Source: Micromonospora deserti | Lineage (GTDB): Bacteria; Actinomycetota; Actinomycetes; Mycobacteriales; Micromonosporaceae | NCBI RefSeq assembly: GCF_003236335.1 | Contig: NZ_POUB01000031.1 | Span: forward strand, 1 to 37,933 | DNA length: 37,933 nt | Direction: 5' to 3' | Shown here: piece after piece, positions 16,140-23,635 of the stretch | Numbering within the stretch: the first letter of the stretch is position 1 | How the letters are laid out: each line of letters begins with the position of its first letter | Notes under the pieces: generated by a model | Told to the model about the DNA's origin: nothing | Database searches by the model: none | Seen by the model: the letters and a program-made list of their open reading frames with translations, nothing else | Program-made: the position numbers and the translations under genes

Positions 16140-16925
16140 ATGAACGTCGAGATGTGGATCCGGGCGCTGAAGGCGGCCCGAGCCGGCGCGGACGTCTCGC
16201 AGGAAGGGCTGGCCGCCCTGATCAAGTGGAGCCCGTCCACCGTCGCCGCCATCGAGACCGGCCGTCGCCGGCCCACGATGGAGTTCGCCGTCGCCGCCGA
16301 CCAGGCCCTCGGCACCGGCGGCCTCCTCGCCGAGCTCCTGCAAGCGGCTGACCGGCAGCGTCTCCCGTCCTGGTTCGTGCCGTGGCGGACCCACGAGCAG
16401 CAGGCGACCCGGCTCTGCGAGTTTGAGCCCTGCCTGGTCCCCGGGCTGCTCCAGACCGAGGACTACGCCCGAGCGGTGATTTCGGCAGGCGGGCTGCACT
16501 CGGCCGCGACGGTTGCCGAGTTGGTTGCGGTGAGGATGGAACGGCAGCAGTTGTTGCATCGCGATGAGCCACCGCTCTGCGTCTTCGTCCTCGACGAGAA
16601 TGCACTCCGTCGGCCGATCGGCGGACCGGCGGTGCTTGACGCGCAGCTTGGCCGACTGCTGGACCTGGCCGCCCTGCCTTCCGTCCGGCTACACGTGATA
16701 TCCCTCGACGTCGGGGCGCACGTCGGCCTGATCGGCGGGTTCCTGCTGGCTGAACTACCGGATGGCGAGCGGGTGACCTACGTGGAGGATGTCGCTCGCG
16801 GACACGTCATCGACGATCCGGAAGTCGTCCGCTTGATCGATCGCAAGTGGGATAGCCTGCTGGGCGAAGCGCTGTCCACGAGCGCCTCGCTGGATCTGCT
16901 CCGGAAGCTGAAGGTGACGCCATGA
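16140..16925 (+). CDS. XRE-family regulator with DUF5753 (WhiJ-type)
   Basis: 261 residues. The N-terminus is a Cro/C1 helix-turn-helix (ALKAARAGADVSQEGLAALI, then SPSTVAAIETGRRRPT). The remainder is the DUF5753 ligand/partner domain, recognisable by CLVPGLLQTEDYARAVI, VAVRMERQQLLHRDEPP, FVLDENALRRPIGG and the GLIGGFLLAELPDG/VTYVEDVARGHVIDD segments. In Streptomyces such proteins pair with a small DUF397 protein and influence development or antibiotic production. The ATG at 16140 follows GGAGAGGTAAGG. The stop overlaps the next gene by four bases (ATGA), so the pair is translationally coupled. DNA target unknown; autoregulation through the adjacent inverted repeat is plausible. Confidence 0.93.
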   Translation: MNVEMWIRALKAARAGADVSQEGLAALIKWSPSTVAAIETGRRRPTMEFAVAADQALGTGGLLAELLQAADRQRLPSWFVPWRTHEQQATRLCEFEPCLVPGLLQTEDYARAVISAGGLHSAATVAELVAVRMERQQLLHRDEPPLCVFVLDENALRRPIGGPAVLDAQLGRLLDLAALPSVRLHVISLDVGAHVGLIGGFLLAELPDGERVTYVEDVARGHVIDDPEVVRLIDRKWDSLLGEALSTSASLDLLRKLKVTP

Positions 16926-17119
16926 CCGCCGCGCAGCCACGCTGGCGCACGTCGACCCGATCCGGCGACACAGGTGGAGCATGCGTCGAGGTGGCCGGCA
17001 ATCTGCCGGGGGTCGTGCTGGTGCGGGATAGCAAGGACCGGTCCGGGCCTACGCTCCGGTTCGCCCCGGACGCCTGGCGCTCGTTCCTCGGCGTGCTCCG
17101 CACGACCCGCCCCGACTGA
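16922..17119 (+). CDS. DUF397 domain protein
   Basis: 65 residues, a single DUF397 domain: WRTSTRSGDTGGACVEVAGN, then GVVLVRDSKDRSGPTLRFAPDAWRSFLGVLR. These small proteins are encoded next to DUF5753 XRE regulators throughout filamentous actinomycetes and are thought to bind or antagonise them; some pairs behave like toxin-antitoxin modules. Here the four-base overlap with the regulator shows operon organisation. The product is cytosolic with no membrane segment. A strong hairpin follows it. Confidence 0.92.
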   Translation: MTAAQPRWRTSTRSGDTGGACVEVAGNLPGVVLVRDSKDRSGPTLRFAPDAWRSFLGVLRTTRPD

Positions 17120-17147
17120 GCATCCTGCGAGATCCACGCCCGCCGCA

Positions 17148-17186
17148 GGCACTGGTGGCCCCGCCCCATGCGGAGCCACCAGTGCC
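17148..17186 (+). terminator. Terminator of the XRE-DUF397 operon
   Basis: A perfect 12-base stem (GGCACTGGTGGC / GCCACCAGTGCC) with a 15-base loop, 28 bases after the DUF397 stop. Confidence 0.65.
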
Positions 17187-17212
17187 ATCGGAGGTGCGGG
17201 AGACGGCAGGTC

Positions 17213-17258
17213 CTGGGAAGTGCTGCCTCGCGGGGGTGAGGAGGCAGCACCGTCCCAG
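17213..17258 (-). terminator. Terminator of the secreted-protein gene
   Basis: A 10-base stem (GTGCTGCCTC at 17220 / GAGGCAGCAC at 17241) flanked by an outer CTGGGA/TCCCAG pairing, just downstream of the minus-strand stop at 17276. It separates two convergent genes. Confidence 0.6.
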
Positions 17259-17275
17259 AAGTGCGCTTGACGGTG

Positions 17276-17791
17276 TCAGTTGGAATTGAGGACAGTTGTC
17301 CAGCTCGAGCAGCCATTCCACTGATTGGTTGAAGACTTGTAGAGGCACGCGCGCCAAGTAAGGTAACTGCCCTGGCCGAAAGCGCCGTTAGGGTAGGTGG
17401 AGTTCTCGTAGTAGTTCTTGTCGCAAACGGCCCTCGTGTGGCCGCCCGATTTGTTTATGCAGATCCCCTCACGGGCGAGCAACCAGTTACCGTTCTGGTC
17501 CTGGAGGTAGTTCTTCCAGTGGGTGGCCGCCGACCAGCCGTCGATATCGGTGTCAGCGACCCACCACTTGTCGCCGTACGCCTCGAAACAGGCCATCACA
17601 CCTGACTTCGATGCATAAGGGCAGTCGGCAGGAGGGTAGCTGTAGGTGTGCACACCGGTGTCCCACTCTAATGCGGTGGCGGAAATCTCATCCGACTGTG
17701 TCGTCGCCGGATCGGCTGACGAGGCGTGTGCCGCCGTTGCGCCCGTGGTGATCAGCAAAGCTGCTGCAGCTACCGTCACAGATATTCTCAT
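17276..17791 (-). CDS. Small secreted Cys-rich protein of unknown function
   Basis: 171 residues with a clear Sec signal peptide (RISVTVAAAALLITTGATAAHA, cleavage likely after AHA). The mature protein is about 148 residues, rich in Trp, Tyr and Asn, with six cysteines (in DCPY, MACF, GICIN, VCDKN, RACLY and NGCSS) that could form three disulfides. Similar secreted actinobacterial proteins contain a CFEAYGDKWWVADTDIDGWSA-like stretch; none has an assigned function to my knowledge. AGGAGG lies eight bases before the ATG at 17791. Base composition is visibly lower in GC and codon use less extreme than in neighbours, suggesting later acquisition. Confidence 0.8.
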   Translation of the reverse strand: MRISVTVAAAALLITTGATAAHASSADPATTQSDEISATALEWDTGVHTYSYPPADCPYASKSGVMACFEAYGDKWWVADTDIDGWSAATHWKNYLQDQNGNWLLAREGICINKSGGHTRAVCDKNYYENSTYPNGAFGQGSYLTWRACLYKSSTNQWNGCSSWTTVLNSN

Positions 17792-18192
17792 CCCCAGCGC
17801 CTCCTAAATGATCTTGTTGGCGTATTCGATGCGCAGCAGAGGCGGCCCTGGCCGCATGACGCACCCAGCCTCGTCGGTCATACTCTGGGGGATATTAGTG
17901 AGACGGGTGGCGTTGCGTGGTTCGTCCTGGCCTGGAGGGTTTGTGGGCTCCCGCAGCAGGGTGTCCGAGTCGTTAGTTTATCGGCGTCGGCACCCGGCGT
18001 CGACCCATCGAACGCCGTCGACCACAACTCGTTGGTCTGGGCGTGCACCTGGCATGCCACCGGACCTTCGCCTGGCGTGGTGAGTGAGGTCTGCGTGTCG
18101 ATCCGGTCGTGCCAAGAAGTCGGCGACCTCGATTTGGACGAGTTGCTCAGCCGGGAGGCTGTGCCACAGCCGCCATGCCTCCACGACGGGCA
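17792..18192. other. 401-base stretch without a convincing gene
   Basis: Between the secreted-protein gene and the ABC permease. It is less GC-rich around 17880-17990 and has several stops in all frames. It must hold the promoter of the secreted-protein gene. Only one short open frame (17978-18193, minus) is worth noting. Possibly decayed foreign DNA; no inverted terminal repeats were found. Confidence 0.5.
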
Positions 18193-18193
18193 T
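17978..18193 (-). CDS. Possible 71-residue coupled ORF or gene remnant
   Basis: Open frame whose ATG overlaps the permease stop by one base (TGATG), an arrangement typical of translational coupling. The product starts MPVVEAWRLWHSLPAEQLVQ and ends with a short basic tail. A segment RPDQRVVVDGVRWVDAG faintly recalls the N-terminal part of IS5-type transposases, but too weakly to name it. No ribosome-binding site is seen. It may be a real small protein, a remnant, or chance. Confidence 0.25.
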   Translation of the reverse strand: MPVVEAWRLWHSLPAEQLVQIEVADFLARPDRHADLTHHARRRSGGMPGARPDQRVVVDGVRWVDAGCRRR

Positions 18194-19884
18194 CAGCGGC
18201 GCGGGGTGACGGTGGCGAGCAGTTCGGGCTGGCGGCGGTCCAGCACGTCGCCGGCAAGGTACGCGCCGAGCAGCGCCGCGCCCAGGCCGTACGCCGCGCC
18301 GACGGGCAGGGCCAGCCAGAGCCAGGCGTCGCCGAGCAGCGCCGCGGCCACCACCATCGGCGCCGCGGCGACCGCGGTGGCGAGCATCGCCAGCAGGGTG
18401 AGGAAGCTCTTCGCCACCCCGGCGCCGCTGTTCAACGCGAACGGGTTGCTCGTCTCCGGCAGCGAGTATGCCCCGAGCACCGAGATGAAGCAGTTGACCG
18501 CCAGCCCCGCCCCGTAGGCGGCGACCAGGGTGCCGGCCATCAGCCCGATCCAGCCCGGCTCGCCGAGCACTACCGCGAGTACGACCGACACCACGCCCAG
18601 CATCGGCAGTACGTAGATCGAGAACGCGGTCATCCGGGCGCGCAGCTCCAGCTGCCCGGGCACTCCCGCCACCACGTGCGCGGCGTACCCGCTGCCGTCG
18701 AAGCCGAACTGATTGGCCAGGGTCACCGCGGCGAGCAGGCCCACGAAGAGCATCGACAAGCTGACCAGCACCGGCGAGGTGTCTCCCGCGGCGGTGAGGC
18801 CCTGCTCGCTGTCGACGGTGAAGCCCGAGCCGCCCAGGTTGACCATGACCGGCACGAAGATGCCGACCACCGCGATGGTGATCAGGTTGGCCCGCCGCCG
18901 CGCGTCCCGCCACCAGTAGCGGGCCTCCCTGGCGACCAGCGCGCCGAGCCGGTCCCGGCGGGCCCAGCCGACGGCGCGGGGGAAGAGCTGGGCGACCGCC
19001 CCGCCGGTGGCGTCGCGCCGCGCCGGGGCGCGGCCGGCGCTCGCCGAGCCCACCATGGCCGATTCCAGCGAACGCGACCACCATGCCAGCAGCGCCACCA
19101 CGGCCAGCGCGGTGATCAGCAGCTTGACCGGGGCCGCCCAGACCCGCCCCTGCGCCACGTCGATGCCGGCCGTCCACGGCGCGCCGAACGGCGTCCAGCC
19201 GACCACCTCGGCCACCCCGGTGAGCCGGTCCCAGTCGGCGTCGCGGACCGCGGCGACGCCCACCAGTTGCAGCGGCCCGAGCAGCGCGGCAGCCGCGGCC
19301 AGCAGCACGGCGGCCAGGTCACGCACCCGGCGGGAGCGCAGCATCGTGGCGAAGGCGCTGGTGACCGCCCGGGCGGCCGCGATGCAGAGCAGCAGCCCGC
19401 CGACCACCCCCACGGCGGCGACTCCGGCGGCCGGCCAGCCGCCCAGCGCGCCGGCGGTGACCACCAGCCCGGAGAGCGCCAGCAGCACCGCGACCGCGGG
19501 CACGCTCACCAGGGCGGCGGCGAACAGGCCGGTGACCAGGGTGCGGCGGGGCAGTGGCAGCAGCGCGAAGCGGGCCGGGTCGAGGGTCTCGTCGACGCCG
19601 AAGAAGACCAGCGGCAGCAGCAGCCAGCCCAGCACCGCCAGGCCGCCGCCGAAGGCCGCGACCAGCAGGGCGTACCGGCCGTCGCCGGCCAGGCCGGGGG
19701 CGGCGAACAGCAGGAAGCCGGTGCCGGCGAACCAGAGCGCCACCAGCGAGCCGACCACGAACAGCGCGATCCGCCAGCCCTGGCCCCGGAAGTTGTTGCC
19801 CATCACCCGCAGCTTGAGCCGGACGAAGTGCCGTACGGATACCCTCCGGGCCGGCGCGGCCGGCACGCTCACCGGGACAGCCAC
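18193..19884 (-). CDS. ABC transporter permease (exporter type)
   Basis: About 563 residues, highly hydrophobic, with roughly 12 membrane helices in two halves joined by a hydrophilic segment (about 260-310, RSLESAMVGSASAGR to VAREARYWWRD). This is an ABC-2-like exporter permease working with the ATPase encoded immediately upstream. The cytoplasmic N-terminus RHFVRLKLRVMGNNFRGQGW is typical of a family annotated only as ABC transporter permease. The start is most likely GTG 19884, which has GAGGAG about five bases upstream and overlaps the ATPase gene by 16 bases; GTG 19872 (GTGA overlap) is possible. The substrate cannot be inferred. Confidence 0.85.
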   Translation of the reverse strand: MAVPVSVPAAPARRVSVRHFVRLKLRVMGNNFRGQGWRIALFVVGSLVALWFAGTGFLLFAAPGLAGDGRYALLVAAFGGGLAVLGWLLLPLVFFGVDETLDPARFALLPLPRRTLVTGLFAAALVSVPAVAVLLALSGLVVTAGALGGWPAAGVAAVGVVGGLLLCIAAARAVTSAFATMLRSRRVRDLAAVLLAAAAALLGPLQLVGVAAVRDADWDRLTGVAEVVGWTPFGAPWTAGIDVAQGRVWAAPVKLLITALAVVALLAWWSRSLESAMVGSASAGRAPARRDATGGAVAQLFPRAVGWARRDRLGALVAREARYWWRDARRRANLITIAVVGIFVPVMVNLGGSGFTVDSEQGLTAAGDTSPVLVSLSMLFVGLLAAVTLANQFGFDGSGYAAHVVAGVPGQLELRARMTAFSIYVLPMLGVVSVVLAVVLGEPGWIGLMAGTLVAAYGAGLAVNCFISVLGAYSLPETSNPFALNSGAGVAKSFLTLLAMLATAVAAAPMVVAAALLGDAWLWLALPVGAAYGLGAALLGAYLAGDVLDRRQPELLATVTPRR

Positions 19885-20633
19885 GCCAGCTCCTCGCCGG
19901 TCGCCGTCCGGCCGCCGACGACCTCGACGAAGACCTGCTCCAGGGACCGCTCGCCGCGCACCTCCGGCAGGGTGCCGACCCGCTTGATGACGCCGCCGGC
20001 CAGGATCGCCACGTGCGAGCAGAGCCGCTCGACGACCTCCATCACGTGGCTGGAGAAGACCACCGTGCCGCCGCCGGCGACGTAGCGCTGGAGGATGTCC
20101 CGGATCAACGCGGCCGAGACCGGGTCGACCGCCTCGAACGGCTCGTCCAGCACGAGCAGCCGGGGCCCGTGCAACAGCGCGCAGGCCAGGCCGATCTTCT
20201 TCTTCATGCCCGCCGAGTAGTCCACCACCAGGGTTCGCCCGGCGTCGCCGAGCGCGAGCACGTCCAGCAGCTCGGCCGCCCGCTGGTCGACCACCGCCGG
20301 ATCCATGCCGCGCAGCAGCCCGTGGTACGCGAGCAGCTCCGCACCGCTGAGCCGGTCGAAGAGGCGTACGCCGTCCGGCATCACGCCGAGCAGCTGCTTC
20401 GCCCCGGCCGGGTCGGCCCAGACGTCGTGCCCGAGCACCCACGCGCCCCCGGCGTCGGGCCGGAGCAGCCCCACCGCCATCGACAGGGTGGTGGTCTTCC
20501 CGGCGCCGTTCGGGCCGAGCAGGCCGTAGAACGATCCGGCCGGGACGTCCAGATCGACGCCGGCCACCGCGACCTTGCCGTCGAAACTCTTCGCCAGGCC
20601 ACGCAGTGCGAGGGCCGGGTGCTCAGCAGTCAT
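19869..20633 (-). CDS. ABC transporter ATP-binding protein
   Basis: 254 residues, a complete nucleotide-binding subunit. Walker A is GPNGAGKTT (40-48), the signature is YSAGMKKKIG (139-148, Ser-Ala-Gly-Met in place of Ser-Gly-Gly-Gln), Walker B is LLVLDEPFEAVDP (from 159), and the switch histidine is in VVFSSHVMEVVERL. The Lys-rich signature is typical of ABC-2-type exporter ATPases. It energises the permease encoded just downstream, whose start overlaps its stop. The ATG at 20633 has TAGGTT seven bases upstream, consistent with a leaderless transcript, though a GAGG lies between. Frame extensions back to 20765 are non-conserved. Confidence 0.92.
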   Translation of the reverse strand: MTAEHPALALRGLAKSFDGKVAVAGVDLDVPAGSFYGLLGPNGAGKTTTLSMAVGLLRPDAGGAWVLGHDVWADPAGAKQLLGVMPDGVRLFDRLSGAELLAYHGLLRGMDPAVVDQRAAELLDVLALGDAGRTLVVDYSAGMKKKIGLACALLHGPRLLVLDEPFEAVDPVSAALIRDILQRYVAGGGTVVFSSHVMEVVERLCSHVAILAGGVIKRVGTLPEVRGERSLEQVFVEVVGGRTATGEELAWLSR

Positions 20634-20850
20634 GACCTCGAACCTAGCTCTCCCCCGCCAGGGAGCGCTCCGGCCGGGGAACGACCTCGCCCTCCTTCTC
20701 AGGCAGGAGCTTCTTCGACTCGGGGCGTACCACGGGCGGTCAGCGGTCGAGGGGAAGTGACGCATCGGTTCCCGCCGGGCGTCGCCGGCCCCCCGCGTCC
20801 GACGGGAAGTGGAAAGATCACCGCAGCCCCGCTATCCGAGGAGGACCCCG

Positions 20851-21306
20851 ATGACCGCGCCGGCCCGCTCCCGTCAGCAGCGCTGGAAGGACACCCTGCA
20901 CCGGCTGGAGAACGACGTCGACGTCTGGGTCGCCACCGCCGACCCCGACGGCACGCCGTACCTGGTGCCGCTCTCCTTTCTCTGGGACGGTGACACGCTG
21001 CTGCTGGCCACCCTGGCGACCAGCCCCACCGGCCGGAACCTGCGTGACACCGGCCGGGTCCGCCTCGGGATCGGCCTGACCCGGGACGTCGTCCTCGTGG
21101 ACGGCACGGTGGAGACGCTGACGCCCGACGATCTTCCCGACGGGGTGGGCGACGCGTTCGCCGCGAAGACCGGTTTCGACCCGCGCCGGTCGACCGGCTC
21201 CTACAGCTATTTCCGGGTACGCCCCCGGCGGGTGCAGGCGTGGCGGGAGGAAGACGAGATCGCCGGCCGTGACCTCGTCCGGGACGGCCGCCGGATCGTG
21301 GACTGA
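20851..21306 (+). CDS. Pyridoxamine 5'-phosphate oxidase-type (FMN/F420 split-barrel) protein
   Basis: 151 residues of the split beta-barrel flavin/F420-binding group. Diagnostic stretches are VDVWVATADPDGTPYLVPLSFLWDGDTLLLAT, typical of PPOX-family F420-dependent proteins in actinobacteria, and the C-terminal YFRVRPRRVQAWRE. It may reduce a small substrate using F420H2 or FMNH2; neither cofactor nor substrate can be fixed from sequence. The ATG follows GAGGAGG at about seven bases. It stands alone on the plus strand, divergent from the ABC genes and converging on the second symporter, with only 30 bases between their stops. Confidence 0.85.
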   Translation: MTAPARSRQQRWKDTLHRLENDVDVWVATADPDGTPYLVPLSFLWDGDTLLLATLATSPTGRNLRDTGRVRLGIGLTRDVVLVDGTVETLTPDDLPDGVGDAFAAKTGFDPRRSTGSYSYFRVRPRRVQAWREEDEIAGRDLVRDGRRIVD

Positions 21307-21336
21307 CTGTGAGCATGGCGCAGCTCAAAGCGGGTG

Positions 21337-22977
21337 CTACAGCCGCAGCGCCTCGGGCGCGTGCAGGCGGAGCATGGTGGCCCCGACGTCGGCCGGCGCC
21401 CTGCGTCGGGACGCCACCGAGACGGCCACCATCACGGTGAAGGCCAGCGGCACCGTCCAGGCGGCCGGCTGCCCGGTGAGCGTGGCCGGCCACCCGGACA
21501 GCTCCGGGCCGAGCACGGTGACCAGCACGGACGCGATCGCCGCGCCGCCGCCGGCCAGCACCCCAGCCGCGGCGCCCAGGTCGGTCAGCCCCCGCCACCA
21601 GATGCCGAGCACCAGCAGCGGGCAGAAGCTGGACGCGGCGACCGCGAAGGCCAGCCCCACCACCTGCGACACGTCCAGCCCGGAGACGTTCAGCGCGAGC
21701 ACCGCGGGCACACCCCCGGCGATCACCGTGGCCAGCCGGAAGCCACGGACCGAGCCGCGCCCGAGCACGTCCGTGGAGATCACCCCGGCGACGCTGGTGA
21801 GCAGCCCCGACGAGGTGGAGAGGAAGGCCGCGAAGGCGCCCGCCGCGACCAGCGCGGCGAGCAGCCGGCCGGTGGTGCCGTCGCCGAGCGCGGCACCGGG
21901 GAGCAGTACCACCACCGCGTCGGTCTGCCCGGTGAGCAGCAGTTGTGGCGTGTAGATCCGGCCGAGTACGCCGTAGATGGTGGGTAGCAGGTAGAAGGCG
22001 CCGACCAGGGCGAGCACCACCAGGGTGGTGCGCCGGGCGGCGGCGCCGTCCGGGTTGGTGTAGAAGCGCACCAGCACGTGCGGCAGCCCCATGGTGCCGA
22101 GGAAGGTGGCCAGGATCAGGGAGTACGTGGCGAACAGGCCACGGTCGTCGTCCCCGGCGGTGCTGGGCAGCAGCCAGTCGGCCGCGTCGGTGGCCACGCC
22201 GGAGACCTCCGGCACCGGGTCGCCGGCCGCGAAGGACAGCTCGTCGCCGGGGCGTACCTCCCGGGTCTGGCCGTCGGGCAGGGTGAGGGTCGCGCGGTGC
22301 TCGACCACGACGGTGGTCGACGTCCGGAAAATCGGGCCGTCGGGCGGGGTCACCGCCGGGCGGGCGTCGGCCTGCCACTGCAGCGCCAGGAAGATCGCCG
22401 GTACGGCGAGCGCGGTCAACTTCAGCCAGTACTGGAACGCCTGCACGAAGGTGACCGCCCGCATGCCGCCGAGCGCCACGTTCGCGGTGACCACCACGGC
22501 CACCAGCAGGGCACCCACCGGATACGCCGCCCCGGTCACCGTGGCCAGCGTCAGCCCCGCCCCCTGCAACTGCGGCACCAGGTAGAGCCAGCCGATGAAG
22601 ATGACGAAGACGGTGGCCAGGATGCGCAGCCGGCGGGAGCCGAGCCGCAGCTCGCAGAAGTCGGGCAGGGTGAACGCGCCGGAGCGGCGCAGCGGCGCGG
22701 CCACGAAGAGCAGCAGGGCGAGGTAGCCGGCGGCGAAGCCGACCGGGTACCAGAGCACGTCCACGCCGTACTTCAGGATGAGCCCGGCGATGCCGAGGAA
22801 GGACGCCGCGGAGAGGTACTCCCCGCCGATCGCGGCGGCGTTCCAGGTGGGGCTGACCGCCCGGGAGGCGACCAGGAAGTCGGAGGTGGTGCGGGCCAAG
22901 CGCAGCCCGTAGAAGCCGATGGCGACGGTGATCAGGGTGACCGCGACGATCGCCGGGACGACGTAGCCGTTGCCCAC
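21337..22977 (-). CDS. Sodium:solute symporter (ActP-like paralogue)
   Basis: 546 residues, about 13 membrane helices, SSS family. It shares with the first symporter the helix motifs AAAIGGEYLSAASFLGIAGLILKYG and TMGLPHVLVRFYTNPDG, so a monocarboxylate or related anion is the likely cargo. It differs by a hydrophilic insertion of about 80 residues (roughly 201-283, TPPDGPIFRTSTTVVVEHRA onward), predicted to form a soluble loop between two helices. The start is GTG 22977, with GGAG about eight bases upstream; it begins one base after the stop of the small membrane-protein gene, so the two are coupled. Confidence 0.9.
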   Translation of the reverse strand: MGNGYVVPAIVAVTLITVAIGFYGLRLARTTSDFLVASRAVSPTWNAAAIGGEYLSAASFLGIAGLILKYGVDVLWYPVGFAAGYLALLLFVAAPLRRSGAFTLPDFCELRLGSRRLRILATVFVIFIGWLYLVPQLQGAGLTLATVTGAAYPVGALLVAVVVTANVALGGMRAVTFVQAFQYWLKLTALAVPAIFLALQWQADARPAVTPPDGPIFRTSTTVVVEHRATLTLPDGQTREVRPGDELSFAAGDPVPEVSGVATDAADWLLPSTAGDDDRGLFATYSLILATFLGTMGLPHVLVRFYTNPDGAAARRTTLVVLALVGAFYLLPTIYGVLGRIYTPQLLLTGQTDAVVVLLPGAALGDGTTGRLLAALVAAGAFAAFLSTSSGLLTSVAGVISTDVLGRGSVRGFRLATVIAGGVPAVLALNVSGLDVSQVVGLAFAVAASSFCPLLVLGIWWRGLTDLGAAAGVLAGGGAAIASVLVTVLGPELSGWPATLTGQPAAWTVPLAFTVMVAVSVASRRRAPADVGATMLRLHAPEALRL

Positions 22978-22978
22978 C

Positions 22979-23392
22979 TCAGCGCTCCGGCCGCTGGACC
23001 AGGTCGGTGAAGTCCTGCTCGTTTCGTTCGGCCAGCCGCACGTACGCCCAGCCGACCGCGATCAGGAACGGGAACGAGGCGACCCCGAGCAGCAGCCAGG
23101 GCAGGTTGACCCCGAGCACGGTGACCCGGCCGACCGAGGGCGCGATGGCGAACAGCCACGGCAGCCCGCCGAGCCCGATCGCCACCACCAGGGACATCCG
23201 CAGGGCGAGCGCGAACTGGGCCCGGACCAGCCCGCGCACCAGCGCCTCGCCGACCCGGGTCTGCTGGGCCAGCTCGGCGCGGGTGCGGTCGGCCCGGTCG
23301 TCCCGGCGGGACACCTCGGCCAGCACGATCCGCGTCCGCGGCAGCGCTTCCGGTGCCCGGGGCGCCGGTACGACGTCGTCGGTAGCGGTCAC
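22979..23392 (-). CDS. Small membrane protein, partner of the second symporter
   Basis: 137 residues. A charged N-terminal region (to about residue 60, rich in Arg and Glu) precedes two hydrophobic helices, MSLVVAIGLGGLPWLFAIA and LPWLLLGVASFPFLIAVGWAYV, and a short charged tail. The layout mirrors the DUF485 protein of the first symporter operon, although similarity is low. By position it is likely an accessory subunit of the symporter encoded one base downstream. The start is GTG 23392. The upstream region holds a cluster of DnaA-box-like sequences. Confidence 0.75.
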   Translation of the reverse strand: MTATDDVVPAPRAPEALPRTRIVLAEVSRRDDRADRTRAELAQQTRVGEALVRGLVRAQFALALRMSLVVAIGLGGLPWLFAIAPSVGRVTVLGVNLPWLLLGVASFPFLIAVGWAYVRLAERNEQDFTDLVQRPER

Positions 23393-23429
23393 CTGGGCAG
23401 TCTCGCCTGCTCAGCGGGATTGTCAAGGG

Positions 23430-23483
23430 TTGTCCACCGGGGCTGTGGACAACCTGTGGAAAACGCCTCACCCCTGTGGACAA
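23430..23483. other. Cluster of four DnaA-box-like nonamers
   Basis: Within 54 bases: TTGTCCACC (23430-23438, one mismatch to TTGTCCACA), TGTGGACAA (23444-23452, perfect on the minus strand), TGTGGAAAA (23455-23463, one mismatch) and TGTGGACAA (23475-23483, perfect). The first two face each other as an 8-base inverted repeat with a 7-base gap. They sit between divergent genes, 38-91 bases from the start at 23392 and just before an AT-richer stretch (23497-23550). This may be a DnaA-binding regulatory or titration site. Confidence 0.6.
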
Positions 23484-23565
23484 GTGCGATCCGGGCCCGA
23501 ATTAAGACACCATTAAGTCCTGATTCGTCCATCGATTGTGTTATTCCGAGTCACCGGTTTCGGCC

Positions 23566-23594
23566 TTGCCGGTGTTGAACCCGGCCCCTACTCT
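23566..23594 (+). promoter_or_regulatory. Promoter of array gene 1
   Basis: TTGCCG (23566-23571), 17 bases, TACTCT (23589-23594), then 41 bases to the ATG. The same geometry recurs before the three other array genes. Confidence 0.7.
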
Positions 23595-23635
23595 GAGACG
23601 GCAATTCCCAATTCCTCTCCAGACACGGGGTTTCT

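Noticed and set aside
17978..18193. IS5-type transposase fragment
   Set aside because: Similarity to the transposase N-terminus is faint, no terminal inverted repeats or target duplication are seen, and the upstream residues do not fit.
18109..20085. Plus-strand open frame of about 660 codons rich in Arg, Gln, Gly and His
   Set aside because: Antisense shadow of the ABC permease and ATPase genes.
23430..23560. Chromosomal replication origin
   Set aside because: Only four DnaA-box-like sites and no dnaA, dnaN, rpmH or other usual oriC neighbours; a DnaA-binding regulatory site is the more cautious reading.
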